From: Amylibacter marinus
GTDB lineage: Bacteria; Pseudomonadota; Alphaproteobacteria; Rhodobacterales; Rhodobacteraceae
Reading direction: 5' to 3'
DNA: 64,000 bases
NCBI RefSeq assembly: GCF_030160015.1
Contig: NZ_BSNN01000004.1
Coordinates: 62,001 to 126,000 of the forward strand
Below the pieces are notes generated by a model. That model searched no databases and was not told the DNA's origin. It worked only from the letters and a program-made list of their open reading frames with translations. A program made the position numbers and the translations under genes. The first letter of the stretch is position 1. Every line of letters starts with the position of its first letter. Below, one piece after another: positions 9,501 through 18,425 of the stretch.

Positions 9501-10436
9501 ATGTTTTCTATCGCATTGCTCATTGCGCCTATTTTTGGGCTAATGGTCTTGGGGCTGGTTTTGCGCCGCGGAATTTTTGAGAGCGGTACATTCTGGGGCA
9601 CAGCAGACAAATTGGTGTATTGGGTTCTGATGCCATCGCTTTTGTTTTACAAAACCTCCACCACCAGTTTTGATATGAATTTGGTGGTTGGCATGGGCAT
9701 GGCCTTGCTGGGGGCGTTCTTTTGTGCGGCGGTCTTTGGTGTAATTGCGGGGCGCTTGATTGGCCTAAATGGCGCCAGCATCAGCTCGGTTTTACAAGGC
9801 AGTGCGCGCCATAATACGTTCCTTGCACTTGCGGTAGCAGAGAGCCTATTTGGCACCGAGGGTTTGGCCATTGCGGCCCTAGGTTCGGCCATGTTAATCC
9901 CTGTTACCAACCTAACGGTCGTGCCGCTGATAATAACCCTAACACCTAAGCGCCGCACAGGAGGGCTGATCACGGCGATTCTTGCGGATTTGGCGCGCAA
10001 TCCCCTGCTTGTATCGATCTTTCTTGGGGTATCTTGCAATTTGGTGATCGGGCAACAGATCCCTGTTGTGCACGAGATGACCCGATTGCTGGGGGGGGCC
10101 ACATTGCCATTGGTGCTATTGGTGGTGAGTGCCAGCCTGCGTGGTTTCGAGGGGCCGATAAAGGTTTCTGCGGTTGTTACCGCGGGCATCGGAAAGTTTA
10201 TACTCTTCCCACTTTTGGCCTTTGGTATTGCCCGAGGCGTGGGGCTGAGTGATATGCAAACCATAATCGCGGTTATATTTGCCGCCGCCCCCAGCGCATC
10301 ATCATCTTATACTCTGGCGCGCCAGCTGGGCGGGGATGCCCCCCTTAGTGCTAGTATAGTGGCCATTCATACCGGTCTGGCCTTTGTGACCCTGCCGATC
10401 ACGGTGGCGCTGGCACAATACGTGCTAGGACATTAG
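9501..10436 (+). CDS. AEC-family (auxin efflux carrier-like) transporter
   Basis: This 311-residue protein consists of about ten hydrophobic helices, with the family's central features (LMPSLLFYKTS, NPLLVSIFLGV and a C-terminal AAPSASSSYTLARQLGGD). AEC carriers move small carboxylates or related anions; the substrate cannot be read from sequence. It lies 69 bp after puuD on the same strand, with its own AAAGGA ribosome-binding site, so transport of a ureide or pathway acid is a reasonable inference. Its last 12 bases overlap the end of the convergent 8-oxoguanine deaminase gene. Confidence 0.85.
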   Translation: MFSIALLIAPIFGLMVLGLVLRRGIFESGTFWGTADKLVYWVLMPSLLFYKTSTTSFDMNLVVGMGMALLGAFFCAAVFGVIAGRLIGLNGASISSVLQGSARHNTFLALAVAESLFGTEGLAIAALGSAMLIPVTNLTVVPLIITLTPKRRTGGLITAILADLARNPLLVSIFLGVSCNLVIGQQIPVVHEMTRLLGGATLPLVLLVVSASLRGFEGPIKVSAVVTAGIGKFILFPLLAFGIARGVGLSDMQTIIAVIFAAAPSASSSYTLARQLGGDAPLSASIVAIHTGLAFVTLPITVALAQYVLGH

Positions 10437-11771
10437 GCGTGCCACGCGCTTCTGAACGTTTTCGACAATCACCGCCTCTTCTTGATTGACCAGTTGCCCC
10501 TCGGAAACCACCGGGCGCCCTTCTACCAATAAATCGCGAACATTAAACGGGCCATTTAGAACCAAGGCCGCCACCGGATCCCATGCCCCCGCCGCCGCCA
10601 TTCCAGAAACATCCCAGATTGCGATGTCCGCACGTTTGTTGGGCTGTAATGACCCCAGATCATGCCGGTTCAGCACGGCTGCCCCACCCAGCGTTGCTAT
10701 TTCCAGAGCTTCGCGTGCGGCCATAGCATCGGCGCCATTTTTCACCCGCTGTAATAGCATTGCCTGTCGCGCTTCGGACAGCAAGTGCCCCGCATCAGAG
10801 CTAGCAGACCCATCGACCCCCAAGCCAACCTTTACCCCTGCATCGCGCATTTCACGTACCGGTGCGATTCCGGAACCCAGACGACAATTCGAGCAAGGAC
10901 AATGGGCGACACCGGTTTTACTACGAGAGAAAAGGTCAATTTCATCGGGGTTTAGCTTCACGCAATGGGCATGCCAAACATGATCACCCGTCCATCCTAG
11001 GCGCTCTGCGTATTCACCCGGCAAACAGCCGAAGTTTTCTAGCGAATATGCAATATCTTCGTCATTTTCAGCCAAGTGGGTATGCAACATCACCCCCTTA
11101 TCGGCCGCCATATCCGCCGCATCGCGCATCAAACCTTCGGAAACCGTAAAGGGCGAACAGGGTGCCAGCGCCACCTGTACCATCGCCCCCACATTCGGGT
11201 CGTGCAGTTCATCTATTACCCGCAGGAAATCCGCCACAATTGCAGGCTCTTGTTCGACCAAGGCATCAGGCGGCAGTCCGCCATTGCTTTCGCCCACCGA
11301 CATGGCACCGCGCGTGGCATGAAACCGTACACCTATAGATTTAGCCCCCTCGATCGCATGTTCTAGGCGCACATCATTTGGAAAAATATACTGGTGATCA
11401 GAACTCAAACTGCATCCAGAAAGCGCCAGCTCTCCGAGCCCCAATTGGGCAGATATGAACATATCCGCGCCCTCCATCCGTTGGAAAATTGGATAGAGCG
11501 TTTTAAGCCAGCCAAACAACAATGCATCCTGCCCCGCAGGAACACCGCGCACCAAGGATTGGAACAGATGGTGATGAGTGTTCACTAACCCCGGCGTCAC
11601 AACACAGCCCTTGGCATTGATCACCTCGGCGCCTTGGGTGGGTAAGTTATGTCCAAGGGCAGAGATGACCCCGCCTGTGATAGCGATATCTGCGCCTTTC
11701 AATTCTTGGCGTTGCGCATCCATTGTCACGATGACATCGGCGTTTTGTATAATCGTTGTCGGTTGGGGCAT
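10425..11771 (-). CDS. 8-oxoguanine deaminase (amidohydrolase)
   Basis: This 448-residue member of the amidohydrolase superfamily has metal-binding motifs NTHHHLFQS (HxH) near 65, HTHLAEN near 232, a histidine in HAHCVKL near 270 and the aspartate in GLGVDGSASSD near 319. The pattern matches the 8-oxoguanine deaminase/hydroxydechloroatrazine-hydrolase subgroup. Deamination of 8-oxoguanine gives urate directly, which fits its place beside puuD. A guanine- or triazine-type substrate is the alternative. The gene ends inside the 3' end of the AEC transporter gene (12-bp tail-to-tail overlap). Confidence 0.8.
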   Translation of the reverse strand: MPQPTTIIQNADVIVTMDAQRQELKGADIAITGGVISALGHNLPTQGAEVINAKGCVVTPGLVNTHHHLFQSLVRGVPAGQDALLFGWLKTLYPIFQRMEGADMFISAQLGLGELALSGCSLSSDHQYIFPNDVRLEHAIEGAKSIGVRFHATRGAMSVGESNGGLPPDALVEQEPAIVADFLRVIDELHDPNVGAMVQVALAPCSPFTVSEGLMRDAADMAADKGVMLHTHLAENDEDIAYSLENFGCLPGEYAERLGWTGDHVWHAHCVKLNPDEIDLFSRSKTGVAHCPCSNCRLGSGIAPVREMRDAGVKVGLGVDGSASSDAGHLLSEARQAMLLQRVKNGADAMAAREALEIATLGGAAVLNRHDLGSLQPNKRADIAIWDVSGMAAAGAWDPVAALVLNGPFNVRDLLVEGRPVVSEGQLVNQEEAVIVENVQKRVARLMS

Positions 11772-11889
11772 TAAGGCACCTATTGGTTGGATGAATGCAC
11801 ATGCCTAAGGGGCACTATTTTATGCAGCCCGATCAGCATATTTTTTCAACAGTTCTGCGTCAACCATACGCTTACCCCAGATGTGCCAA

Positions 11890-11907
11890 GGGCCGCATCC
11901 GCGGCCC
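11890..11907 (-). terminator. Hairpin after the TAXI gene
   Basis: A perfect 7-bp GC-rich stem (GGGCCGC/GCGGCCC) with a four-base loop lies a few bases beyond the TAXI gene stop. No U-run follows it on the minus strand, so it is either a weak terminator or a 3'-end stabiliser. Confidence 0.45.
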
Positions 11908-11913
11908 AATCAC

Positions 11914-12927
11914 CTAGCGCAGAGCGCGTGGAATTTTCCAGCCCGCCTCTTTGTAAAATCTCGCAGCACCGGGGTGTAGTGCGACGTTTTCTGCCGCAAA
12001 GGCTGCATCAGGTGTGAGTGACCCTAGGTAGGGCGCATCCTCTGTTAGCTTTGGCAGGTTATCCCAGAATGCCTTGGTGATCTCGTAAACCGCCTCTTCA
12101 GACAGGTCCATGCGGGCAACCACGCCCACTGTGGTGCCCATAGCATAGACATCTTCAGAATTGATCACCTTATCACCATATGCAGCGGCAGGGATCACAT
12201 CACGCGTGCGCCCGATTTCGCCAAAGGCGCGATTGAGAGGGTCACTTTCGACAGAGGCCTCAGCGCGGGTTAGGCCCAAAATGCGCACATTTGCCGTTTC
12301 GGCGAGCTTTTCCACCTGTGCAAAGGGGGGGATACCAGCGCTAATGTGCACTTCGAATTCACGGTTTTGAAACCCTTGCAGGGCGGCGCCCCATGTGCTG
12401 TCGACGACCTCGTAATCGCTACCAGCATCCAAGCCGGTTGCCGCAAAAATCCATGCCCGAGAGGCATTAAATGCCTCGCTGCCCAACGGCCCCATAAAAA
12501 CCTTTTGCCCGCGAATATCATCCAGACGTGCCATGCCGGTATCAGCGTGTACCACGGTGTGAATGGCCCCCGCTGGGAACCAGTAAACCAAACCAAGATT
12601 TTGCGATAATGCGGGCGCGCTGTCCAAATCTTGATACATGGCAGTGCCGTTTTTCATGTGCTCCATGTTCAGTGGCGTGGTCAGGATCATATCCAAACGC
12701 CCCAGCGCGGCATCAACCATATCTTTGGTTGGCGATCCGGTGGCATCCACTAAAACCTCGAATTTATTTTGATTAATATTTGCACTAGAGGCCATGCTGG
12801 TCATCACCAAATAGGCCGAAGAGCCAGGTGTAATCGTCGCCATTTTCACCTGCTCTTGTGCAAATCCTGCGGTTGCGATGCCGGAGGCAACTGCGCCGAT
12901 CATCAAGGCTGTTGAAATTTTTCTCAT
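11914..12927 (-). CDS. TAXI-family TRAP transporter solute-binding protein
   Basis: This is a 337-residue periplasmic binding protein with a signal peptide (basic MRKIS, hydrophobic core, GFAQE cleavage region). The mature part begins KMATITPGSSAYLVMTSMA and contains GPLGSEAFNASR and HPGAARFYKEAGW, as in the TAXI family. Such proteins deliver organic acids or amino acids to a fused TRAP permease. No permease gene is adjacent, so this is an orphan here. The ATG at 12927 has a GGGGGAA ribosome-binding site; upstream in-frame codons to 13212 lack one and would hide the signal peptide. Confidence 0.85.
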   Translation of the reverse strand: MRKISTALMIGAVASGIATAGFAQEQVKMATITPGSSAYLVMTSMASSANINQNKFEVLVDATGSPTKDMVDAALGRLDMILTTPLNMEHMKNGTAMYQDLDSAPALSQNLGLVYWFPAGAIHTVVHADTGMARLDDIRGQKVFMGPLGSEAFNASRAWIFAATGLDAGSDYEVVDSTWGAALQGFQNREFEVHISAGIPPFAQVEKLAETANVRILGLTRAEASVESDPLNRAFGEIGRTRDVIPAAAYGDKVINSEDVYAMGTTVGVVARMDLSEEAVYEITKAFWDNLPKLTEDAPYLGSLTPDAAFAAENVALHPGAARFYKEAGWKIPRALR

Positions 12928-13224
12928 AAGGTTCCCCCAAGCGTGTGTTTTAAGGCAGAGCGGTTTGCCCGCTCTCCTCCGGAATTGGCCGAGCGTGCCA
13001 GTCATTCCCGATGTTTTCGCCCGCAGAACAGCATGTGCATGCATGTGCGTCAATATTAACATCTTAGCCAAGGCGCCTAAAAGCCACGAATGTGGCCCAA
13101 GGGCTGCAATTCGGCGCGATGTTCTTTGAAAATTAGGGGTGATCACCGGCAGTGGGAGATTGGCGCATCTGGGGCGGCCCCGGATCAGGTCTTGGGGATG
13201 GCTACGCACCATCCCCGAGAATTG
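12928..13224. other. Intergenic region between ilvD and the TAXI gene
   Basis: These 297 bp carry the promoter of the TAXI gene and the 3' end signals of ilvD. A stem AGAGCGG/CCGCTCT lies close to the TAXI gene start and a stronger hairpin lies next to the ilvD stop (listed separately). I see no small gene in it. Confidence 0.5.
13191..13219 (-). terminator. Hairpin after ilvD
   Basis: An 11-bp stem (CTTGGGGATGG with CCATCCCCGAG, one G-U pair) with a 7-base loop starts five bases past the ilvD stop. There is no clear U-run, so its role as an intrinsic terminator is probable but not certain. Confidence 0.55.
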
Positions 13225-15066
13225 CTATGGTTCTAAGCGCACGGCGCCTTGGCTAGCGTTGCCCACATGGGCTGCATAAACGCGCAATGCGCGGCTAACA
13301 TTGCGTTTGCGCGGCTTTTCTGGGGCCCAAGCGGCATCGCCCTTGGCTTCCATTTCTGCGCGGCGCTCTGCCAGCTGTTCGTCTGATAGGGCCACATCGA
13401 TTTTACGATTAGGTATGTCGATTTCGATGATATCGCCTTCTTTGATCAGGCCAATGTTGCCACCCTCGGCGGCCTCGGGAGAGACGTGTCCGATCGACAA
13501 TCCAGATGTGCCGCCAGAAAAGCGCCCATCAGTAATCAATGCACAGGCCTTACCCAAGCGCATGGATTTTAGATAGGATGTCGGGTACAGCATTTCCTGC
13601 ATTCCGGGGCCGCCTCTGGGGCCTTCGTAGCGGATGATCACCACATCCCCCGCCTTAACCTCTTTGCCAAGAATGCGATTTACCGCCTCGTCTTGGCTTT
13701 CGCAGACAATCGCTGGCCCCGAGAATTTCAGGATGCTGTCATCAACGCCTGCGGTTTTCACCACACAACCCTCTTGGGCGATGTTGCCAAACAGCACAGC
13801 CAATCCGCCGTCCTGAGAAAATGCATTTTCTTTGCTGCGGATCACGCCGCTTTCACGGTCTACGTCCAGCTCTTTATACAGGCGAGATTGGCTAAATGCC
13901 TGTGTGGTGCGCACACCACCGGGGGCGGCAAGGAATAGATCATGAGCGGCTGGGTCATTCGATATTTTCACATCCCATTTTGCAATCGCTTGCGCCATGG
14001 TTGGTTCGTGGATTGTAGCTACGGATGTATCCATGAGACCTGCGCGATCCATTTCACCAAGCAGGCCGAAAATACCACCCGCGCGGTGCACATCTTCCAT
14101 GTGGACATTGGCAATTGCTGGCGCAACCTTGCACAGGCACGGTGTAGTGCGTGACAGCCGATCTATATCATCAACGGTAAAGTCCACACCCGCCTCATTG
14201 GCAATGGCCAAGAGATGCAAGATGGTATTCGTAGAGCCACCCATGGCGATATCCAGCGTCATCGCGTTTTCAAACGCGGCCTTGCTGGCGATGCCCCGTG
14301 CAGACACGGCCGTGTTGCCGTTTTCATAGTAATCCTTGGTCAGGCTCACGATCAGGCGGCCCGCCTCGCGAAATAGGGCCTCGCGTTTTGAATGGGTCGC
14401 CAATGTGGAACCGTTCCCCGGCAAGGCAAGGCCCAGCGCCTCGGCCAAGCAATTCATAGAGTTCGCCGTAAACATACCAGAACACGACCCGCATGTTGGA
14501 CAGGCGGCTTCTTCGATCGCCTGAACCTCGGCATCGGATACATCTGGGTTGGCCGCATCAATCATCGCATCTACCAGATCGACCTTGCGCAGATCACCAT
14601 CGATATCAACCTTGCCGGCCTCCATCGGGCCACCGGATACAAAGACCACGGGGATGTCTAGGCGCATCGCCGCCATCAACATGCCCGGCGTGATTTTATC
14701 GCAATTGGAAATACACACCATCGCATCAGCACAGTGTGCATTGACCATGTATTCTACGCTGTCTGCGATCACTTCGCGTGACGGTAGCGAATACAACATG
14801 CCGTCGTGGCCCATGGCGATACCGTCATCCACCGCGATGGTATTAAATTCTTTGGCAACACCGCCTGCGGCCTCGATTTCACCCGCAACCAATTGCCCCA
14901 GATCCTTTAGGTGGACGTGTCCAGGCACAAATTGGGTAAAAGAGTTCACCACAGCGATAATCGGTTTGCCAAAGTCTTCGTCGGTCATACCTGTGGCGCG
15001 CCAAAGACCGCGTGCGCCTGCCATGTTACGGCCATGAGTGGTTGTTCTGGAACGATATGGGATCAT
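13225..15066 (-). CDS. ilvD: Dihydroxy-acid dehydratase
   Basis: IlvD dehydrates 2,3-dihydroxy-isovalerate and -methylvalerate to the 2-oxo acid precursors of valine, leucine and isoleucine. The 613-residue protein has the Fe-S cysteines in [12 protein letters not shown] (near 122) and [19 protein letters not shown] (near 195), and the C-terminal [14 protein letters not shown] segment. The length is standard for the family. It appears to be a single-gene unit with its own hairpin downstream and a 67-bp spacer upstream. Confidence 0.96.
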   Translation of the reverse strand: MIPYRSRTTTHGRNMAGARGLWRATGMTDEDFGKPIIAVVNSFTQFVPGHVHLKDLGQLVAGEIEAAGGVAKEFNTIAVDDGIAMGHDGMLYSLPSREVIADSVEYMVNAHCADAMVCISNCDKITPGMLMAAMRLDIPVVFVSGGPMEAGKVDIDGDLRKVDLVDAMIDAANPDVSDAEVQAIEEAACPTCGSCSGMFTANSMNCLAEALGLALPGNGSTLATHSKREALFREAGRLIVSLTKDYYENGNTAVSARGIASKAAFENAMTLDIAMGGSTNTILHLLAIANEAGVDFTVDDIDRLSRTTPCLCKVAPAIANVHMEDVHRAGGIFGLLGEMDRAGLMDTSVATIHEPTMAQAIAKWDVKISNDPAAHDLFLAAPGGVRTTQAFSQSRLYKELDVDRESGVIRSKENAFSQDGGLAVLFGNIAQEGCVVKTAGVDDSILKFSGPAIVCESQDEAVNRILGKEVKAGDVVIIRYEGPRGGPGMQEMLYPTSYLKSMRLGKACALITDGRFSGGTSGLSIGHVSPEAAEGGNIGLIKEGDIIEIDIPNRKIDVALSDEQLAERRAEMEAKGDAAWAPEKPRKRNVSRALRVYAAHVGNASQGAVRLEP

Positions 15067-15133
15067 TGGAGTTACCTGCCTAAATGTTACGCCAACGGTA
15101 TTGCCAAAATCAGTACCGATTTACCAGCATATT

Positions 15134-15781
15134 TTAGCGCCCGCCCAATTTCTTGAACATCCCACGAATTGCATTGCCAATGCGTGTGCCGCCCGCCTCT
15201 ACCGAATCCCAAGTCTCACCCATGTCATCCAGAACAGGATCGATGCGCCGGCGTTTAAACCGCTGAGCCAATCGGAACAGCCCAAGCATGATCAGCGAAA
15301 TGAAGATGAAGAACAGCGTATTAAACAACGGGAAAAAAGTGGCATCCGGATCATCGACTGCATCTAGGCGCGTTGCATTTGGATAAATAGACCACGGCGA
15401 AAACCGCCATCCATAATGTTTGATCGACACCCATTTCGGGGCCTCTGCAGTTGATTGCAGGTTTTCGGCATGGGCACTTACGTCAGAGCTGTTGGTCTTG
15501 AAATAGGGGGGCCAGTTAAACCACCCCGTATCTTCATTACGAAATACCATCACACTGCCATCGGGGTAGACGGTGTTAATCAGGCGCACATCGCGTGTGG
15601 TTGCCACGGCATTTCCGCTGTCTTGTTGTGCATAGAACAGGCGATTCCAACCATTGAAATCAGATCGAATGACTTCTGTACCTGTTACGCGCACCACATC
15701 CCGCTGCGGCAGGGTGTAATGAAACAACAGCCCAACCGCCGAAAAGATGCTGATAATAAAGATCCATTTTACAATACGCAT
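15134..15781 (-). CDS. DUF1523 family membrane protein
   Basis: This 215-residue protein of unknown function has one N-terminal membrane helix (about 4-22), a central extracytoplasmic region with WFNWPPYFKTNSSD and WRFSPWSIYPNA, and a second helix near 155-175 followed by a basic cytoplasmic tail. The pattern matches DUF1523 proteins of Rhodobacterales. The ATG at 15781 is preferred; a GTG three codons earlier is possible. It is divergent from the cupin gene and ends 67 bp before the ilvD start, so co-transcription with ilvD is possible. Confidence 0.8.
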   Translation of the reverse strand: MRIVKWIFIISIFSAVGLLFHYTLPQRDVVRVTGTEVIRSDFNGWNRLFYAQQDSGNAVATTRDVRLINTVYPDGSVMVFRNEDTGWFNWPPYFKTNSSDVSAHAENLQSTAEAPKWVSIKHYGWRFSPWSIYPNATRLDAVDDPDATFFPLFNTLFFIFISLIMLGLFRLAQRFKRRRIDPVLDDMGETWDSVEAGGTRIGNAIRGMFKKLGGR

Positions 15782-15886
15782 TTCGATCACTTTCTTTGCT
15801 TGGCATATATATCGGTTCGATCGGCGAAAGATTCAACTTTCATTAACTAAAAGCTGACAATTTTATTCTAAACAAGGAGACACCAC

Positions 15887-16240
15887 ATGGGTACTATCGC
15901 TGCTTTTGATCAACCAAAATCCAAAGATCCACATTTCGCGCTAACTTCTCGTCAAGAATTGACACGCAACGAACGCCACCGCGTTTTGCAGGTCACTTTG
16001 CCTGTCGGTGCCAAGCTGCCAAGCGAATGCCATGTCCATGTATCCAAACGAATCGTGGTTTTGGCTGGTTGCGCGGCAATCCACAGCAATACCCAAAGCA
16101 CCACCATATTCGAAGGCCACGACAGTGAAATCCCCTTTGGCACAGAACATCGCATTGAAAATCTTGGAAAAATACCCCTATCCTATCTAGAAATCCGCAT
16201 GGGTACCTATTTGGATGACGATGACATACTATCACAATAG
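15887..16240 (+). CDS. Small cupin protein resembling the PMI end of type II mannose-6-phosphate isomerase
   Basis: The 117 residues form one cupin domain. The segment from HVHVSKRIVVLAG to IPFGTEHRIENLGKIPLSYLEIRMGTYLDDDDI closely follows the C-terminal isomerase domain of mannose-1-phosphate guanylyltransferase/mannose-6-phosphate isomerase. Here it stands alone with no nucleotidyltransferase part. The second histidine of the usual HxH pair is preserved as HVH. A strong AAGGAG precedes the ATG. Its substrate is unknown; sugar-phosphate binding is inferred from resemblance only. Confidence 0.65.
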   Translation: MGTIAAFDQPKSKDPHFALTSRQELTRNERHRVLQVTLPVGAKLPSECHVHVSKRIVVLAGCAAIHSNTQSTTIFEGHDSEIPFGTEHRIENLGKIPLSYLEIRMGTYLDDDDILSQ

Positions 16241-16327
16241 TGCATTTGTTAACGGTATTTGTTGCACCTGCTCACTGTTTGTGTCAGGCAAGAGGCCTAG
16301 ATCCCTTTAGCTTAGGTAGGTGCACTC

Positions 16328-17806
16328 ATGCAAAAGACAACGAACCTTGAGTCGTTACTCAAAGACCCAACTCTCTTGGCGCGCCAAGCTTTCATCGCCG
16401 GCGAATGGAAAGATGCCTCGGATGCGGGGACATTTGATGTTACCAATCCAGCGCGCGGAGACGTGATTGTCAGCCTGCCTGATATGAATGTCGGGGCTGC
16501 GAAATTTGCCATTGAACAGGCCGAAATCGCCCAGAAAGAATGGGTAAAATGGACAGGCAAAGAACGTGCCGCCGTTTTGCGCCGGATCTCAGAATTGATG
16601 ATCGAGAACGCCGAGGATTTAGGTGCGATTCTGACAGCCGAAATGGGCAAACCTCTACAAGAGGCCATCAGCGAAATTAAATACTCTGCCAGCTTCTTTG
16701 AATGGTTTGGTGAAGAGGCTAAGCGTATCTATGGTGAAACCATCCCTGGCCACATGCGTGACAAGCGAATTACCGTTATAAAACAACCTGTTGGAGTGGT
16801 TACATCAATCACACCATGGAATTTCCCATCAGCGATGATCGCCCGCAAGCTTGCCCCCGCGCTGGCGGCGGGGTGTTCATTTGTCGGTCGCCCAGCAAAT
16901 CAAACACCGCTGTCGGCATTGGCGATCGCCATTATCGCCGAGCGCGCAGGGCTACCCAAGGGTCTATTAACGATCATCCCATCATCCAAGGCACGCAAAA
17001 TTGGCGCCGAGTTCTGCTCTAACCCTGCGGTACGCAAGCTAACCTTCACGGGATCAACCGAGGTTGGCAGAATTTTAATGAAGCAGTGCTCGGATCAGAT
17101 CATGAAATTGTCGCTAGAGCTGGGCGGGAATGCCCCGTTCATCGTCTTTGACGACGCTGATCTTGACGATGCTGTTGAGGGTGCAATCGCATCCAAATAC
17201 CGTAACAATGGTCAGACCTGTGTTTGTTCTAACCGAATCTATGTACAATCTGGCATCTACGACGCATTTGCACAAAAGTTGTCTAAACGCGTATCCGAAA
17301 TGGCCGTCGGTGATGGATTGGAACAGGGTACCTTGAACGGCCCATTGATTGATATGAACAGCTTGGACAAAGTTGAAGAACATATCACCGATGCGCTCGC
17401 CAAGGGGGCCAAGGTAACCGCAGGCGGCAATCGCCATGCCTTGGGAGGGTCGTTTTTCGAGCCCACGGTTTTAACAGATGTGAAATCTGATATGTTGGTC
17501 GCCACAGAGGAAACATTTGGCCCGCTTGCGCCTCTGTTTAAGTTTGAAACCGAAGAAGAGGTTCTTGCCGCGGCTAATGATACGATTTTTGGTCTTGCAT
17601 CATATTTCTATTCCAATGATCTGAACCGCGTGATCCGGATGCAAGAAGGTCTGGAATATGGAATTGTCGGTGTGAACACCGGTCTCATCTCTACCGAGGT
17701 GGCACCATTTGGCGGGGTCAAACAATCGGGCCTGGGCCGCGAGGGATCGCATCACGGGATCGAAGATTTCCTAGAACTGAAATACATCTGTACATCCGTA
17801 AAATAG
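16328..17806 (+). CDS. gabD: NAD(P)-dependent succinate-semialdehyde dehydrogenase
   Basis: This enzyme oxidises succinate semialdehyde to succinate, the exit of GABA degradation into the TCA cycle. The 492 residues show the aldehyde dehydrogenase signatures ITPWNFPSAM near 160, the catalytic glutamate in LELGGNAPF near 260 and the catalytic cysteine in NNGQTCVCSNR near 294. The cofactor loop reads FVGRPANQTP, with arginine where many relatives have lysine. No GABA transaminase is adjacent. The gene has its own strong intrinsic terminator. Confidence 0.88.
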   Translation: MQKTTNLESLLKDPTLLARQAFIAGEWKDASDAGTFDVTNPARGDVIVSLPDMNVGAAKFAIEQAEIAQKEWVKWTGKERAAVLRRISELMIENAEDLGAILTAEMGKPLQEAISEIKYSASFFEWFGEEAKRIYGETIPGHMRDKRITVIKQPVGVVTSITPWNFPSAMIARKLAPALAAGCSFVGRPANQTPLSALAIAIIAERAGLPKGLLTIIPSSKARKIGAEFCSNPAVRKLTFTGSTEVGRILMKQCSDQIMKLSLELGGNAPFIVFDDADLDDAVEGAIASKYRNNGQTCVCSNRIYVQSGIYDAFAQKLSKRVSEMAVGDGLEQGTLNGPLIDMNSLDKVEEHITDALAKGAKVTAGGNRHALGGSFFEPTVLTDVKSDMLVATEETFGPLAPLFKFETEEEVLAAANDTIFGLASYFYSNDLNRVIRMQEGLEYGIVGVNTGLISTEVAPFGGVKQSGLGREGSHHGIEDFLELKYICTSVK

Positions 17807-17830
17807 AAAAGCGCCCTACGGGGCGTTTTT
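17807..17830 (+). terminator. Intrinsic terminator of gabD
   Basis: A 10-bp stem (AAAAGCGCCC with GGGCGTTTTT, one G-U pair) closes a TACG loop, an extra-stable UNCG-type tetraloop, and runs into a T-rich tract. It begins at the base after the gabD stop codon. Confidence 0.92.
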
Positions 17831-17876
17831 ATTTTTATTTCCAAGGATTGACGCCACAGCCACGTCTAATACCATT

Positions 17877-18425
17877 ATGTTGATGGAAACCAGTGACGAA
17901 ATTTTGGCAGAGCGTGCCCAATCCGGCGATGCAGAGGCCTTTGGCGAATTGGTGTCGCGCCACTATGATATGGTTTTTCGACTGGGATACCGGATGTTTG
18001 GTAACAAATCGGGGGCCGAGGATTTGGCCCAAGATGTCTGTGCCTCGTTGGCGGGAAAAATCATGTCCTTTCGCGCAGAGGCCAAATTCTCTACGTGGCT
18101 ATACCGCGTGGCCATGAATGCGGCCAAAGACATGTTGCGAAAACAGCATCGCCAAACAAAGAACAACGAGGTCTGGGGCGATATCCAGGATCTAAATCGC
18201 GCCACAGACCAGCAAACAGCGGAACAGCTGGCATGGCTGAGCCAAGCGATGACCACACTGCCGACCGAGCAGCAACAGACCTTGGTCTTAATCCTAAGCG
18301 AAGAAATGACCCATGCTCAGGCCGCCGAAATCCTAGGCGTATCCGAGGGCACCATTTCTTGGCGCATCAGTGATGCAAAAAAGCGCCTGCGCGAATTGGC
18401 CATATCAGAGGAGCGCCTATCATGA
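17877..18425 (+). CDS. ECF-family RNA polymerase sigma factor
   Basis: This is a 182-residue two-domain sigma factor. Region 2 spans ~20-90 (AFGELVSRHYDMVFRLGYRMFG, AEDLAQDVC, FSTWLYRVAMNAAKDMLRK) and region 4 ~125-175 (LPTEQQQTLVLILSEEMTHAQAAEILGVSEGTI, a helix-turn-helix). It should direct RNA polymerase to a small regulon. Its stop overlaps the start of the next gene in an ATGA. That gene encodes a membrane protein whose N-terminus sits where an anti-sigma factor is expected. The start may be the ATG at 17877 or at 17883; neither has a strong ribosome-binding site. Confidence 0.92.
   Translation: MLMETSDEILAERAQSGDAEAFGELVSRHYDMVFRLGYRMFGNKSGAEDLAQDVCASLAGKIMSFRAEAKFSTWLYRVAMNAAKDMLRKQHRQTKNNEVWGDIQDLNRATDQQTAEQLAWLSQAMTTLPTEQQQTLVLILSEEMTHAQAAEILGVSEGTISWRISDAKKRLRELAISEERLS

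Noticed and set aside
9647-10264. A 205-codon open frame on the minus strand inside the AEC transporter gene
   Set aside because: It is antisense to a clear transporter, its translation is Ser/Thr/Pro-rich and low in family features, and it has no ribosome-binding site.
13225-15781. An ilvBN-type leader peptide attenuator upstream of ilvD
   Set aside because: The 67-bp spacer before ilvD is too short and has no branched-chain-codon run with paired terminator hairpins.
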